Positions 10,163-18,597 of a stretch of 19,917 nt of DNA are shown one piece after another. Source of the DNA: Larix sibirica (taxonomy: Eukaryota > Streptophyta > Pinopsida > Pinales > Pinaceae); NCBI GenBank assembly GCA_004151065.3, contig NWUY0300097479.1, forward strand, positions 1 through 19,917. Reading direction: 5' to 3'. Positions within the stretch are counted from its first letter, which is position 1, and every line of letters starts with the position of its first letter. A program made the translations under genes and the position numbers. The notes below the pieces were generated by a model, which ran no database searches, was not told where the DNA came from, and saw nothing but the letters and a program-made list of their open reading frames with translations.

Positions 10163-10946
10163 ATAGTTCATAAACAATCTTTTTAATTAAGTATGTTCAT
10201 AGCTCATAGAACAACCTTACAAATAGTCATGTGCATGCCACATCCCAATGTTTTCTAACCAATGTATCAAATCAATCCTTAAAACATCCTATAATTCCCA
10301 GACTACAGGTACATATTGTCTCTCAACTCAAACCCATCGAATGACCTTTGGAGCAGACTCACAAACCAACAGTGCCAAGATATCCCTCACCGACCCTCAC
10401 CTACGCATTTTCAGGGGTTATGGAGATCAACTTCACATGCAGGTTGTTTCAACCACTAAAAATGCCCAATGCAATTATTGACACCCAACCTGTTAATTCA
10501 TCAAATCATCCATTGAACTGATTTAATGCACAAGGATCAACGAAGACTTTTTATGAAACCATAGTTCATAAACAATATTTTTAATTAATTATGTTCCTAG
10601 ATGATAGACTAACCTTACAAACAGTCATGTACATGCCACATCCCAATGTTTTCTAACCAATGTATCAACTCAATCCTTAAAATGTCCTATAATTCCTAGG
10701 CTACAGATACACATTGTCTCTCAACTCAAACCCATCGAATGACCTTTGGAGAAGGATCACAAACCAATAGTGCCAAGGTATCCCATCACACATCCTCACC
10801 TACACATTTTCAGGGGTTATGGAGATCAACTTCACCTGTAGGTTGTTTCAACCACTAAACCCACCCAATGCAATTATTGACACCCAACCTGTTAATTCAT
10901 CAAATCGTCCATTGAACTGATTGAAAGCACAAGGATCAACAAAGAC
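10163..10946. repeat. 398-bp tandem duplication (two copies)
   Basis: Copy 1 (10163-10547) and copy 2 (10561-10946) both begin ATAGTTCATAAACAAT and end in GGATCAAC-(A/G)AAGAC, with a start-to-start distance of 398 bp and near-equal lengths (385 and 386 bp). They align along their full length with scattered substitutions, more than about 85 percent identical by eye. Long shared blocks include CATCCCAATGTTTTCTAACC and TTTTCAGGGGTTATGGAGAT. Small indels break any common reading frame, so the open frame in copy 1 (10248-10481) is not supported as a gene. Only the start of a satellite or a simple duplication can be inferred from two copies. Confidence 0.95.
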
Positions 10947-12300
10947 AGATTCTTAGCCATTAAATGACATGCAAATCAATCCTACACACTCATTCAAAAA
11001 TTCATTTTTGCAATCCATGCCAATGCCATACACTAGGCAAACCCAACAACAAAAATCTATAAAGGAGCATCACACATCCTACAATTTACCATTTTTACGT
11101 TCCAACATTTCATACTGCTCAGTAGCACTGCCAATAGACCATCATAGTGTGTCCCTAGTTCAAGTATTAACCTTGTTGCTATTAATTTTATGATTCAATT
11201 CATGTTACAATATATATTCCTGTTAACTGTATATGTTTCAGTATATGCTAACCTATTATCTTGTTCATGTTTCAATAAATGCCAACGGTCTATGTTTCAA
11301 TAGTACTCTTATCTTCAATAGGTTAATCTCATAGTTTTTTTCCAACGGTGCCAAGGCCAATAACCAACAATGGAAACAAGTTCAATTCTATCTCTACGGC
11401 TCTATTATGCCAAAATAAACAATAAACTCTATGTGACTCCAACCATTGAATAAGTATCAACATATGTTCAAGAAAATTAACAACTTTGTTATATAAATGT
11501 GTAGACTCATCTCTAATTTTGTTAATCCAACCAACATATGTACTCCATATATCCACAATAATCAACCCAACAAATAATTAATAAAAAATTGCCCATTCAA
11601 AATAGACCCAAGTAATAATCAACTATAATTGCATCTTTGGTGTATGCGCCTTGTGATATATATGCTTGAGACATGTAAAGGACTTCTGTAGGTACCCACT
11701 ATGCATTATTATTACATATAGTTCAAATCAAAACATTACAAATTGTTGTTGTACATCACATGACAAAACTAAACATAAGCAATCATCCTACATCAATGCT
11801 ACACTCAAAGGGAATTTGAGTCGAAGGTTGGTCTAGTGATCACATTGTGCAAGGATTAAATAAAGTAATTCAGATTTTGGATATGATTTAAATAACACCA
11901 AGCAATTAAATAAACCCAATGAACATAGAAAATATGAAATAGCACTATATATCCAAGACCAATGATCCAATTAGAGGTAAGTTGAGTTGTAGAATGTGGT
12001 TTTTATAGTGAATCACCAATAGATTAAACCCAAATAGTAATAATAATGAATGTATTTTTACTATTATTACGGTGTAAGTAATGTGTATATTTATTGTATT
12101 CGTGTCAAAAGTGCATGCCTTTGCTTGTACAAGGAGGTCAAGGAGGTGAATTTCCACGGGTGCAAAACTACAATGCACTTCATCATATGATGTCTTCATC
12201 ATAATGATGTCTTTGAGTCTATTCTAGCTAACAACAATCTTCCAATGATGTTGAAGAGCATCATGAGATAGAGGTTGATGGTTTTATTCCACGATCAACC
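10947..12300. other. Gene-free stretch
   Basis: AT-rich sequence with no recognisable gene on either strand. Between 11232 and 11300 the word ATGTTTCA(A/G)TA recurs three times, a weak degenerate repeat. The minus-strand frames at 11329-11565 and 11945-12202 have no recognisable motif. No terminal inverted repeat for the following transposase was identified. Confidence 0.4.
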
Positions 12301-13171
12301 ATGGTGCAAGGTGCAAGTGCAACCAAGAAGATCAATGCCATCTGAGGGTGGACATAACAAGATATGTTGACCGCAATTAATAATGTATATTTCAATAGAT
12401 ATTATGTTAGTGCAGCTACCAAAAAACATGGGATTGCACCCACACCACTACATTATTAGATAAATGGCCTCACCCATACAAACCAAAAAGGGCCTCTTAC
12501 ATTGATGATTAGAGAATAGGAGGAAGAAATTGTTGTTTGATGCAACAAGATGGCTCAATTTGGCCATGGGATGGAATTGAAACAACCAAATTCCACTATT
12601 TCTCAAATCTGTCAAGGTAGGACAAATCCATTCAGAGATGGATTTCCTGAGAAATTATGGTGGTTGGGGTTTAGAAAAAGGAATCCAAATTTTGTGTTAT
12701 GAATAGAAGAGGGCCTTGATAGAGACATTGATATAAATCTACGCCCTATAGTTGTGTCCAGGTTCTATGACACACTATCCACTACATATGAGAAACATGG
12801 CTACAATCCAAACCATATATGGAACTGTGATGAAACAGGTTTACACGCAGGGAGGAATTGTGGCATGTAGGTAATTGACAAGAGAGGGAGCATAAATGTG
12901 CGAAAAAATATACCTAAGAGAAGGGAGTGGATACCTATCCAGTTTTGCGTAAATGTAATCGATGCATCAATACCTAGGTTTTATTTGTTCAACGGAAAGA
13001 CTCAGTTGAAAATCTATATCCAAAATTGTGAACCAAGAGCATGCATGGATGACTAAAGAGTTGTTTTTTAATTGACTTTGTCACTTTTTTGCATCCGTGT
13101 CTGGTGATGTCTCACCCAAAAATAGACACTTGTTGATTTTTGATGGTCTTGGAAGCCACATAGCTGATGGT
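12301..13171 (+). pseudogene. pogo/Tigger-like DNA transposase pseudogene
   Basis: One frame from ATG 12301 stays readable for 247 codons apart from point stops. An HTH_psq-like N-terminus covers about residues 17-55 (QDMLTAINNVYFNRYYVSA, then KKHGIAPTPLHY). A CENP-B-type HTH follows at about 69-140 (EEEIVV, CNKMAQFGHGME, FRKRNPNFVL). The DDE_1-type catalytic domain begins at about 175 with NHIWNCDETGLHAG, holding the first catalytic Asp. It continues through KNIPKRREWIPIQFCVNV to RFYLFNGK. At 13042-13044 the reading shifts by one base and continues as AWMTKELFFN, then HLLIFDGLGSHIADG, holding the second Asp. The third acidic residue and C-terminus are not recognisable. In-frame stops lie at 12343, 12355, 12457, 12517, 12538, 12700 and 12868 and, after the shift, 13073. 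This family moves by cut-and-paste at TA sites. The copy is dead. Confidence 0.78.
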
Positions 13172-13385
13172 TAAAAGAAAGAAGTGCACTTCTGATGACT
13201 TAAACAATTTTTCAAGGTGGAAATTATACTTAACATTTAAACAAAAGATTACAACAACCTCAATTATCCTTTAGTATAGTTGGTATATTTACTAATATTT
13301 ATTACAACCTTAGGAAATAAAATAAACATATGGCTGAAAACATGGATTTAAGAAGAACCAAGGTACTCATCAAAGATAAAATATA

Positions 13386-13620
13386 GTTGGTTCAACCTTA
13401 AAAGTGTGTTGGAAGAGCACCAAGTTTGATTTGGAATAGACCCATAGTGATCCCATATGAGTTTGAATAACACCAAGGGTCAGCTAGAATAGACTCAAAG
13501 ACATCATTATTGAGTTGGAACAACACTAAAATGAGATGGAAAAGCGCTAACATTGGGCTAGAACAAAATTGTAGTCACCGTAGCTAAAGTTTGGATCAAC
13601 CCCAAGTCTAGAGATGAAAA
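13386..13620. repeat. Degenerate minisatellite, alternating 22- and 31-bp units
   Basis: A core like G(T)TGGAAnAgCACCAA starts at 13386, 13408, 13430, 13461, 13483, 13514, 13535, 13558 and 13589. The intervals are 22, 22, 31, 22, 31, 21, 23 and 31 bp. A 22-bp unit plus a 31-bp unit makes a 53-bp higher-order unit; the 31-bp units end in similar words (ATATGA, TTATTGA, AGCTAAA). Copies are much diverged. No coding frame runs through it. Confidence 0.6.
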
Positions 13621-15035
13621 ACCATTATATATATTTCAATTCATATATGAGGGAAAAATTATTCCACTCAATTGATTGACATCACCTTGATTCAAAGAGA
13701 TATAGGGTCCCTATTGCATTCCTACTTAGAGAGAGCATCAAATGTTTGATTGAATTCTTTGAAAATGTAATGGAAAGTAACCAAGGAAAATGCATTCTTG
13801 ATTAAAATCCTTAACAAATTTCAAGATTTCTTGAAGATTAATGCTTCTCTTCTCTTTGGATCCTTGCATTCAATCAACCATAGTATTTGGATGTCCATAG
13901 ATGTGAAGGTATGTCAATCCTTTTCTCTAGCAAGATTCATAAGGATGGTGGTGACCCTCACTACCACAAGTTGTTGGTGCCAACTCCTTAACTGTGTTTA
14001 AAGGAGCTCATATGTGTTTAGAGGTTGACATGTATAGGGTCCCTCCCACTCCACTTTCATTCGTATCCCTATTTTCTACCCCATTAAGAACCTATGGGGA
14101 TTGCCAACTATGATTTAAGGAATCATGAATAAATTACCTCAAAGCATGATGAGCTCAATAAATTGAAAAAACAAAAGAATAACAAAAACAGAGCTTTGCC
14201 AACAATAAAAACTGTCTAAACTATGTATCTATGACACAAACACATGAACAATATTTTTTTGAGATGAATCATACGGGTCTCTATTGGGGGTTACTGCTCA
14301 TTTTTGTAGCAACAATTCTATTCTCTAATTACATTTTCAATTAAAAACATTGATAATATTCTCATCCAAATGGAGAGATCTAATACTCATAATTATATTT
14401 GAGTGTTTATGTTTCAAGCATAATCACTTACCAAAGGGTAACTTGAAGAGAGCAACATAAATTGTTGGGTCAACCTGTATCAATATACTTTTCTACGGTC
14501 CTTATTCCGATTAGGGTCATCCCAATAGTAATAAATGCAATTACAATCTAAGAGGGATATTATAAATTTGTAAGTGAAAACTAGGTAAGACCTTACCATT
14601 AAGATAGCCTTGAATAAAATTCTATACAAGGAAACCAAGGGATGTCACATTGCCTGTAGAGTGGCATATAATGAAAGTATTAGGATGCTTTTTTGTCTAA
14701 AAGGGATGACCGAAATAGGAACCTAACCCCAACCAACCTTTTCCAGATGCAAACGAGCAACCATTTAGACCAAACCCAATCCTTTAAGGCAACCATAAGC
14801 TTATCTATGAGAAATAACTGGAAAAAAAATGAGCCATCAAGAGTATTTAGGTAAATTGCAACACAATATGAATAATTTCTACATGTTATCCCATTTCACA
14901 AACAAAGATAACATTTGGAACCAACATTTGGTTGACCCATTTCACAAACAAAGAAGAACCCCAAATGCAATTTACCCTTAACGAATTACATAAATTTTCC
15001 ACCTTGAAGGAAAACAATACAAACAAAGCACACTT
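13621..15035. other. Gene-free stretch
   Basis: No recognisable gene. The open frame at 13798-14001 lacks any family motif. A 19-bp direct repeat, CCCATTTCACAAACAAAGA, occurs at 14890 and 14936 (46 bp apart). The rest is AT-rich unique-looking sequence. Confidence 0.4.
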
Positions 15036-15335
15036 ACATTTAGAATTATATCAAACTCTTGAGAGGGAATTTACATTTATTATTTGAACAAAACAAACAT
15101 AGAATAACACCATATGATTCACCACAAGGAACAAAAATTCATCAAAGTAACTATATTCGGAATTCTGTAAAACCCAAGATAGTTCTTTTGTGTTTATTAT
15201 TTGAACAAAACAAATATAGAAGAACAACATATATTCACCACAAGGCACAAAAATTCACCACAATAACTACATTCAGAATTCTGTTAAACCCCGACAAAAT
15301 TAATCATTACATTAAGAGTTATGTTAAACCCCTGC
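15036..15335. repeat. Degenerate array of about 117-bp units
   Basis: Two near-complete units, 15076-15175 and 15193-15292, share TTTATTATTTGAACAAAACA at the start and GAATTCTGT(A/T)AAACCC at the end, with a spacing of 117 bp. The tail motif appears four times: 15036 (diverged), 15152, 15269 and 15309. A partial unit therefore precedes the array and a shortened one follows it. The open frames crossing it (15059-15406 plus, 15051-15248 minus) are explained by the duplication, and small indels shift frame between units, so no gene is called. Confidence 0.8.
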
Positions 15336-15686
15336 ACAAAAAAAACCTTACACAGTTCCCAATGATTGTTCATTCACATAAAATAAGGCATTCAAATCTC
15401 CATTAGGACAAAACCCACAAGCATAAAAAACCATAAACACAACCCGCATTTCACGAACCAGGTCACAGTCATAAATATTCACTGGCACATTTAATGTGTT
15501 GAAAAACACAGAGATAACCTGGTAGGAGTAAAATCCTACTAGGGAAACCTCAGTGAGCCTCCAACAATGCTCCAATTGTCTGACTCTCCATCCACTCGGC
15601 TCTAGTGTGAACTGCACACAATAAGAAAGTGTTAGCAACCCAATTAATTGTCGAAAACTAGTAAAACAAGTCACACTCGGAGTGCC
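15336..15686. other. Gene-free flank of the LTR array
   Basis: No recognisable gene. A 108-codon open frame on the minus strand (15348-15674) has no family motif that I recognise. The bases just before the first LTR (15682-15686, GTGCC) would be one arm of a 5-bp target-site duplication; its partner lies beyond the window if the array is one insertion. Confidence 0.4.
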
Positions 15687-16060
15687 TGTTAGAGAAAAAC
15701 AACCCTCTCCTTAGCTTCATTCTCCTACCTAGTGACTCAGACTACGATTTCATTATTCTAGTGGTCCAATTCTCATTCAATTTGACCACCTGAGTCACCC
15801 TAGATATTACTTCTAAAATCTAAGGGTTCTAAACTTATTTTCCTTTTTGAGAACTCCTGAAGTCTATTTTGGCATATGAGGGCGAATTCCTTCAATTAGG
15901 GCTTATTTTCCTTGATCTCAGGGTCCCACATTGCAAGTTTGAGTTATGGAGTGAATCTGGGGATTTTAATCCACTATTCATGGACTCCATGCACCTCGTT
16001 TTTAGCTATTATGAGACAGTAGTGCCATCCTTGAGTGTTTTTAGGGATGTGCACCTCATG

Positions 16061-16100
16061 CATGTGCCTTCAGTCAGTTGCATGTGCCTTCTTTCAGTTG
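16061..16100 (+). repeat. 20-bp tandem repeat in LTR 1 (2 units)
   Basis: Units CATGTGCCTTCAGTCAGTTG and CATGTGCCTTCTTTCAGTTG, followed by a partial CACTCAGTTAC. The same unit is present three times in LTR 2 and in LTR 3. It lies upstream of the TATA-like element, so it sits in U3, where such repeats can act as enhancers; that role is inference. Confidence 0.8.
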
Positions 16101-16285
16101 CACTCAGTTACTCTTATCATGTAGGGAGCTAAGCCCACTTAGGGAAGTCATGATTTAGGTAAACTCATCTTGGAGAGTGTGCATGGCTAACTAAGGGTCT
16201 TTGGCTCTAGTTAAGTTGAACTAGCATCTCATGCATTACATGCACAATTCAAATTGCCTCCATGACCTATTTGAATTGCCTTGCC

Positions 16286-16300
16286 TATTTATACTTTATA
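16286..16300 (+). promoter_or_regulatory. TATA-like element of LTR 1
   Basis: TATTTATACTTTATA in the 3' third of the LTR, conserved in position in LTR 2 (near 17522) and LTR 3 (near 19217). It is the best candidate for the retroelement core promoter, with transcription starting shortly downstream. Confidence 0.45.
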
Positions 16301-16474
16301 CTTTATTCATTGAAGTTTAATGTAATACAACATTCTTTCTTGTTATTGACTTCTCTTTTTTTGTGTAATGATTAATGTTTAGCACATTTATTGCATGAAT
16401 TTGGTAGATGGATGATCTATTTCATAGTATTTCTATGTTTCTTAGTATCTAGATCTATATGCTCAAATTCAACA

Positions 16475-16486
16475 TGGTATCAGAGC
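16475..16486 (+). other. Primer-binding site (initiator tRNA-Met type)
   Basis: TGGTATCAGAGC directly follows the LTR end. It is complementary to the 3' end of plant initiator tRNA-Met including the CCA, the usual primer of Ty1/copia elements. The equivalent sites after LTR 2 (17727, TAGTAGTAGAGA) and LTR 3 (19405, TGCTATTAGAGC) are mutated, so only this copy is intact. Confidence 0.92.
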
Positions 16487-16891
16487 TTAACAAGTTGGTA
16501 TACTAGTTTTTATAGGGATCCAATCTTATTGAAGGTTGAAGGATGCCCCATAAATTTTGCAACATATTCCCCATGAGGACATATTCAAATCCATTGATAG
16601 GTTGAAAGAGGCCTCATAAGCTTCACAACATATGGCCTATGAGGACATATTGAAACCCATTTAGCCTTGCACAAATCCTACTAAAATGGGAGATTCACTG
16701 GTTTTGATCCACCACTTAGTTGAGGAATACCCTTCTCATTTACATTCTCTTATAAAGGGGAGGGAGGGGTTTCCATGTGTTTCTTTCCCTCTTACAAGGT
16801 TTTAGAGAATCGTTTGTACATGGGTACCTAACATGGATGCAAATTGTTGGAAGCCATTTTTTTTGCATTTATTTCACATTGTTCAGCTTAT

Positions 16892-16898
16892 GGGAGGG
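16892..16898 (+). other. Polypurine tract before LTR 2
   Basis: GGGAGGG in the context CTTATGGGAGGG, directly abutting the TG of LTR 2. The same context precedes LTR 3. It primes plus-strand DNA synthesis in LTR retrotransposons. Confidence 0.85.
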
Positions 16899-17726
16899 TG
16901 TTAAAGTAGAATAATCGTCTTCTTAGCTTAATTCTACTGTATAGTCACTTAGACTATGATTTCATGATTCTAGTAGGCCAACTTTCATTCAATTTGACCA
17001 CCTAAGCCACCCTAGAGATTACTTCTAAATTCTAAGGGTTCTAAACTAACTTATCTATTTTTTTTAGAACTCCTGAAGTCTATTTTGGCATATGAGGGGA
17101 AATTTATTCAATTAGGGATGATTTTCCTTGATTTTAGAGTCCCACATTGAAAGTTTGAGTTACAGAGTGAATATGGGGAGTTTACTCTATTGTTCAGGGA
17201 CAACATGCACCTCATTTTTAGCTAGTATGAGACATTAGCATCATCCTTTAGTGGTTTTAGGGATGCACACCTCATGGATGTGCCTTCAGCTAGTTACATA
17301 TTCCTTCAGTCAATTACATGCTCCTTTTGTCAGTTTCATTTAGTTTCTACTAGCATGTAGGGAGCTAAGTCCACTTAGGGAAGTCTTGAGTCGGTTAAAA
17401 TCATCTTGGAGAGTGTGCATGGCTAACTAAGGTTTTTTGGCTCTAGTTAAGCATAACTAGCATCTCATGCATTTAATTAGCAATTTGAATTGCCTCCATG
17501 ACCTATTCAAATTTCCTTGCTTATTTATACTTTCTACTTCATTCATTGAAGCGTAATGTAATACAACATTCTCTCTTGCTATTGACCTCTCTCTTTTGTG
17601 TAATGATTAATTGTTAGCATATTTATTGCATGAATTTGTTAGATTGTTGATCTCTTTCACAATATTGCTCTGTTCACAATATTGCTCTGTTGCTTAGTAT
17701 CTATATCTATATGTTCAAATTCTACA
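16899..17726 (+). mobile_element. Ty1/copia LTR, copy 2 (middle)
   Basis: An 828-bp LTR from TGTTAAAG to AATTCTACA, with a polypurine tract on its left and a decayed primer-binding site on its right. It therefore serves as the 3' LTR of one unit and the 5' LTR of the next. It holds three units of the 20-bp U3 repeat and a small local duplication of a CACAATATTGCTCTGTT word around 17658-17692. Confidence 0.9.
17278..17337 (+). repeat. 20-bp tandem repeat in LTR 2 (3 units)
   Basis: Units ATGTGCCTTCAGCTAGTTAC, ATATTCCTTCAGTCAATTAC and ATGCTCCTTTTGTCAGTTTC, consecutive and exactly 20 bp each, more diverged from one another than those of LTR 1. Confidence 0.75.
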
Positions 17727-17784
17727 TAGTAGTAGAGATGAAAACATTGGTATACTAGTTTTTACAGGGGTCCAATCTTATTAA

Positions 17785-17916
17785 AGGTTGAAGGAGGCCA
17801 CAAAAGCTCTGCAACATATGCCCTACAAGGACATATTCAAATCCATCGGTAGGTTGAAAGAGGTCCTAGAATATTTTCAATATATGGACTACGAGGACAT
17901 ATTCAAATACATTGAG
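17785..17916 (+). repeat. 66-bp (22-codon) tandem repeat in internal domain 2
   Basis: Two units start AGGTTGAA(G/A)GAGG at 17785 and 17851. Both contain a (T/G)AC(A/G)AGGACATATTCAAAT word. The same 66-bp repeat occurs at 16533/16599 and at 19463/19529, so it predates the array. The period is a multiple of three and keeps the frame. Confidence 0.88.
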
Positions 17917-18054
17917 CCTTACAAAAATCCTACCACAATGGGAGATGCACCAGTTCTGATGCACCACTCAGCCGAGGAAGACCCTTTTACAAGCCCAAGA
18001 GAAGAGGTGATCAAGTTTTTTTTAATATCCATTACAGAACTTGTCCCAAAATAG
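17788..18054 (+). CDS. Short open frame of the deleted element, possibly a gag vestige
   Basis: An 88-codon frame that opens at TTG 17788; a TAA lies two codons upstream and the first ATG is about codon 11, so there is no good start. It contains the 22-residue repeat (LQHMPYKDIFKSI, then FQYMDYEDIFKYI) and an acidic segment, HSAEEDPFTSPREE. Its place after the primer-binding site is where gag begins in copia elements, but I see no recognisable gag motif. The equivalent frames in internal domains 1 and 3 are broken. Confidence 0.3.
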   Translation: MKEATKALQHMPYKDIFKSIGRLKEVLEYFQYMDYEDIFKYIEPYKNPTTMGDAPVLMHHSAEEDPFTSPREEVIKFFLISITELVPK

Positions 18055-18180
18055 GTTATCATTGTAGAATACCTCTAGAATGTCTCTTCATACTCAAGAT
18101 ATATGAGAGAACTTGTCCCAAATTAGGGTCTCATTGAAGAAGACCTCTAGAATGTCTCTTCATACTCCAGATCTACAACT
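18037..18180 (+). repeat. 72-bp tandem repeat in internal domain 2
   Basis: GAACTTGTCCCAAA starts units at 18037 and 18109, each continuing through CCTCTAGAATGTCTCTTCATA. A matching pair lies at 19716 and 19790 in internal domain 3 (spacing 74 bp). The repeat is missing from internal domain 1 because of its deletion. Confidence 0.88.
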
Positions 18181-18327
18181 TTTGCTCCTATATTTCACCA
18201 AGATCTGCACAAAATATTCAAATGGTTTCATCCATTCGAAGCAAGGAGTGGTTAAGAACCATCATTCAAGCACTTCAAAGTGTTTGTATCTTGTGAATGG
18301 GCTCACATGCATTCCAAGAGAAGGAGG

Positions 18328-18477
18328 AGTTCACAAAATTTTGCAGGGATCTTCGCAAAGCCCTTCATCGAGAAGCATTTCACCAAGTTATGATCATCCT
18401 TGAAATTGAATGATCCTTTTGAGCAGGCTCTTCAGCCTTCTCATTTACATTCTCTTATGGAGGGGGGGATTTCCATG
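18328..18477 (+). pseudogene. C-terminal RNase H remnant of copia pol
   Basis: The frame reads AGIFAKPFIEKHFTKL, a stop at 18391, then SSLKLNDPFEQ, ending at TGA 18478. This matches the usual copia pol ending (ADIFTKPL followed by a basic stretch and LR-x-x-LG-like residues). The stop fits a CGA-to-TGA change at the expected Arg. It lies about 115 bp before the polypurine tract, as expected for the end of pol, and shows that the element derives from an autonomous Ty1/copia. Confidence 0.6.
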
Positions 18478-18590
18478 TGATTTTTCCCTCTTATAAGGTT
18501 TTAGAGAATCTTTTGTACATGGGTGCCTAACATGGCTGCAAATTATCGGAACCCGTTTTTCTTTCATTTATATCACCCAATTCATCTTAT

Positions 18591-18597
18591 GGGAGGG
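18591..18597 (+). other. Polypurine tract before LTR 3
   Basis: GGGAGGG in the same CTTATGGGAGGG context as before LTR 2, abutting the LTR start. The LTR's first bases have changed from TGTTAAAG to TTTAAAG. Confidence 0.85.

Larger units (their letters stand above)
15687..16474 (+). mobile_element. Ty1/copia LTR, copy 1 (leftmost)
   Basis: A 788-bp LTR starting TGTTAGAG and ending AATTCAACA immediately before a primer-binding site. It aligns along its whole length with the LTRs at 16899 and 18598. No polypurine tract precedes it, so it is the outer 5' LTR of the array. It contains a U3 repeat at 16061-16100 and a TATA-like element near 16286. Its divergence from the other two copies is appreciable by eye, so the insertion is old. 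Confidence 0.9.
16475..16898 (+). mobile_element. Internal domain 1, deleted
   Basis: 424 bp between LTR 1 and LTR 2. It begins with the primer-binding site, carries the 66-bp tandem repeat (16533 and 16599) and ends with the polypurine tract. Compared with internal domain 2 it lacks about 452 bp, including the 72-bp repeat and part of the RNase H tail. The junction is at about 16730-16735, where both parental ends share CCTT. No protein could be made from it. Confidence 0.85.
17727..18597 (+). mobile_element. Internal domain 2 of deleted copia element
   Basis: 871 bp between LTR 2 and LTR 3, the most complete internal domain in the window. In order: decayed primer-binding site, 66-bp tandem repeat, acidic open frame, 72-bp tandem repeat, C-terminal RNase H remnant and polypurine tract. 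Gag core, protease, integrase and reverse transcriptase are all absent. It is best explained as a large-deletion derivative of an autonomous copia element, not a separate small family. Confidence 0.85.

Noticed and set aside
11578-11760. Possible third, diverged relative of the 398-bp duplication (shared TTAATAAAAA...CAAAAT(A/G)GACCCA words with 10116-10145)
   Set aside because: Similarity is limited to short AT-rich words and the downstream spacing does not match; an alignment would be needed.
15059-15406. 115-codon plus-strand frame with repeated LLFEQNK words
   Set aside because: The repetition follows from the 117-bp DNA repeat; small indels between units shift the frame, and the opposite strand is also open.
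15348-15674. 108-codon minus-strand open frame next to the LTR array
   Set aside because: No recognisable domain, and an overlapping plus-strand frame; not enough to call a gene.
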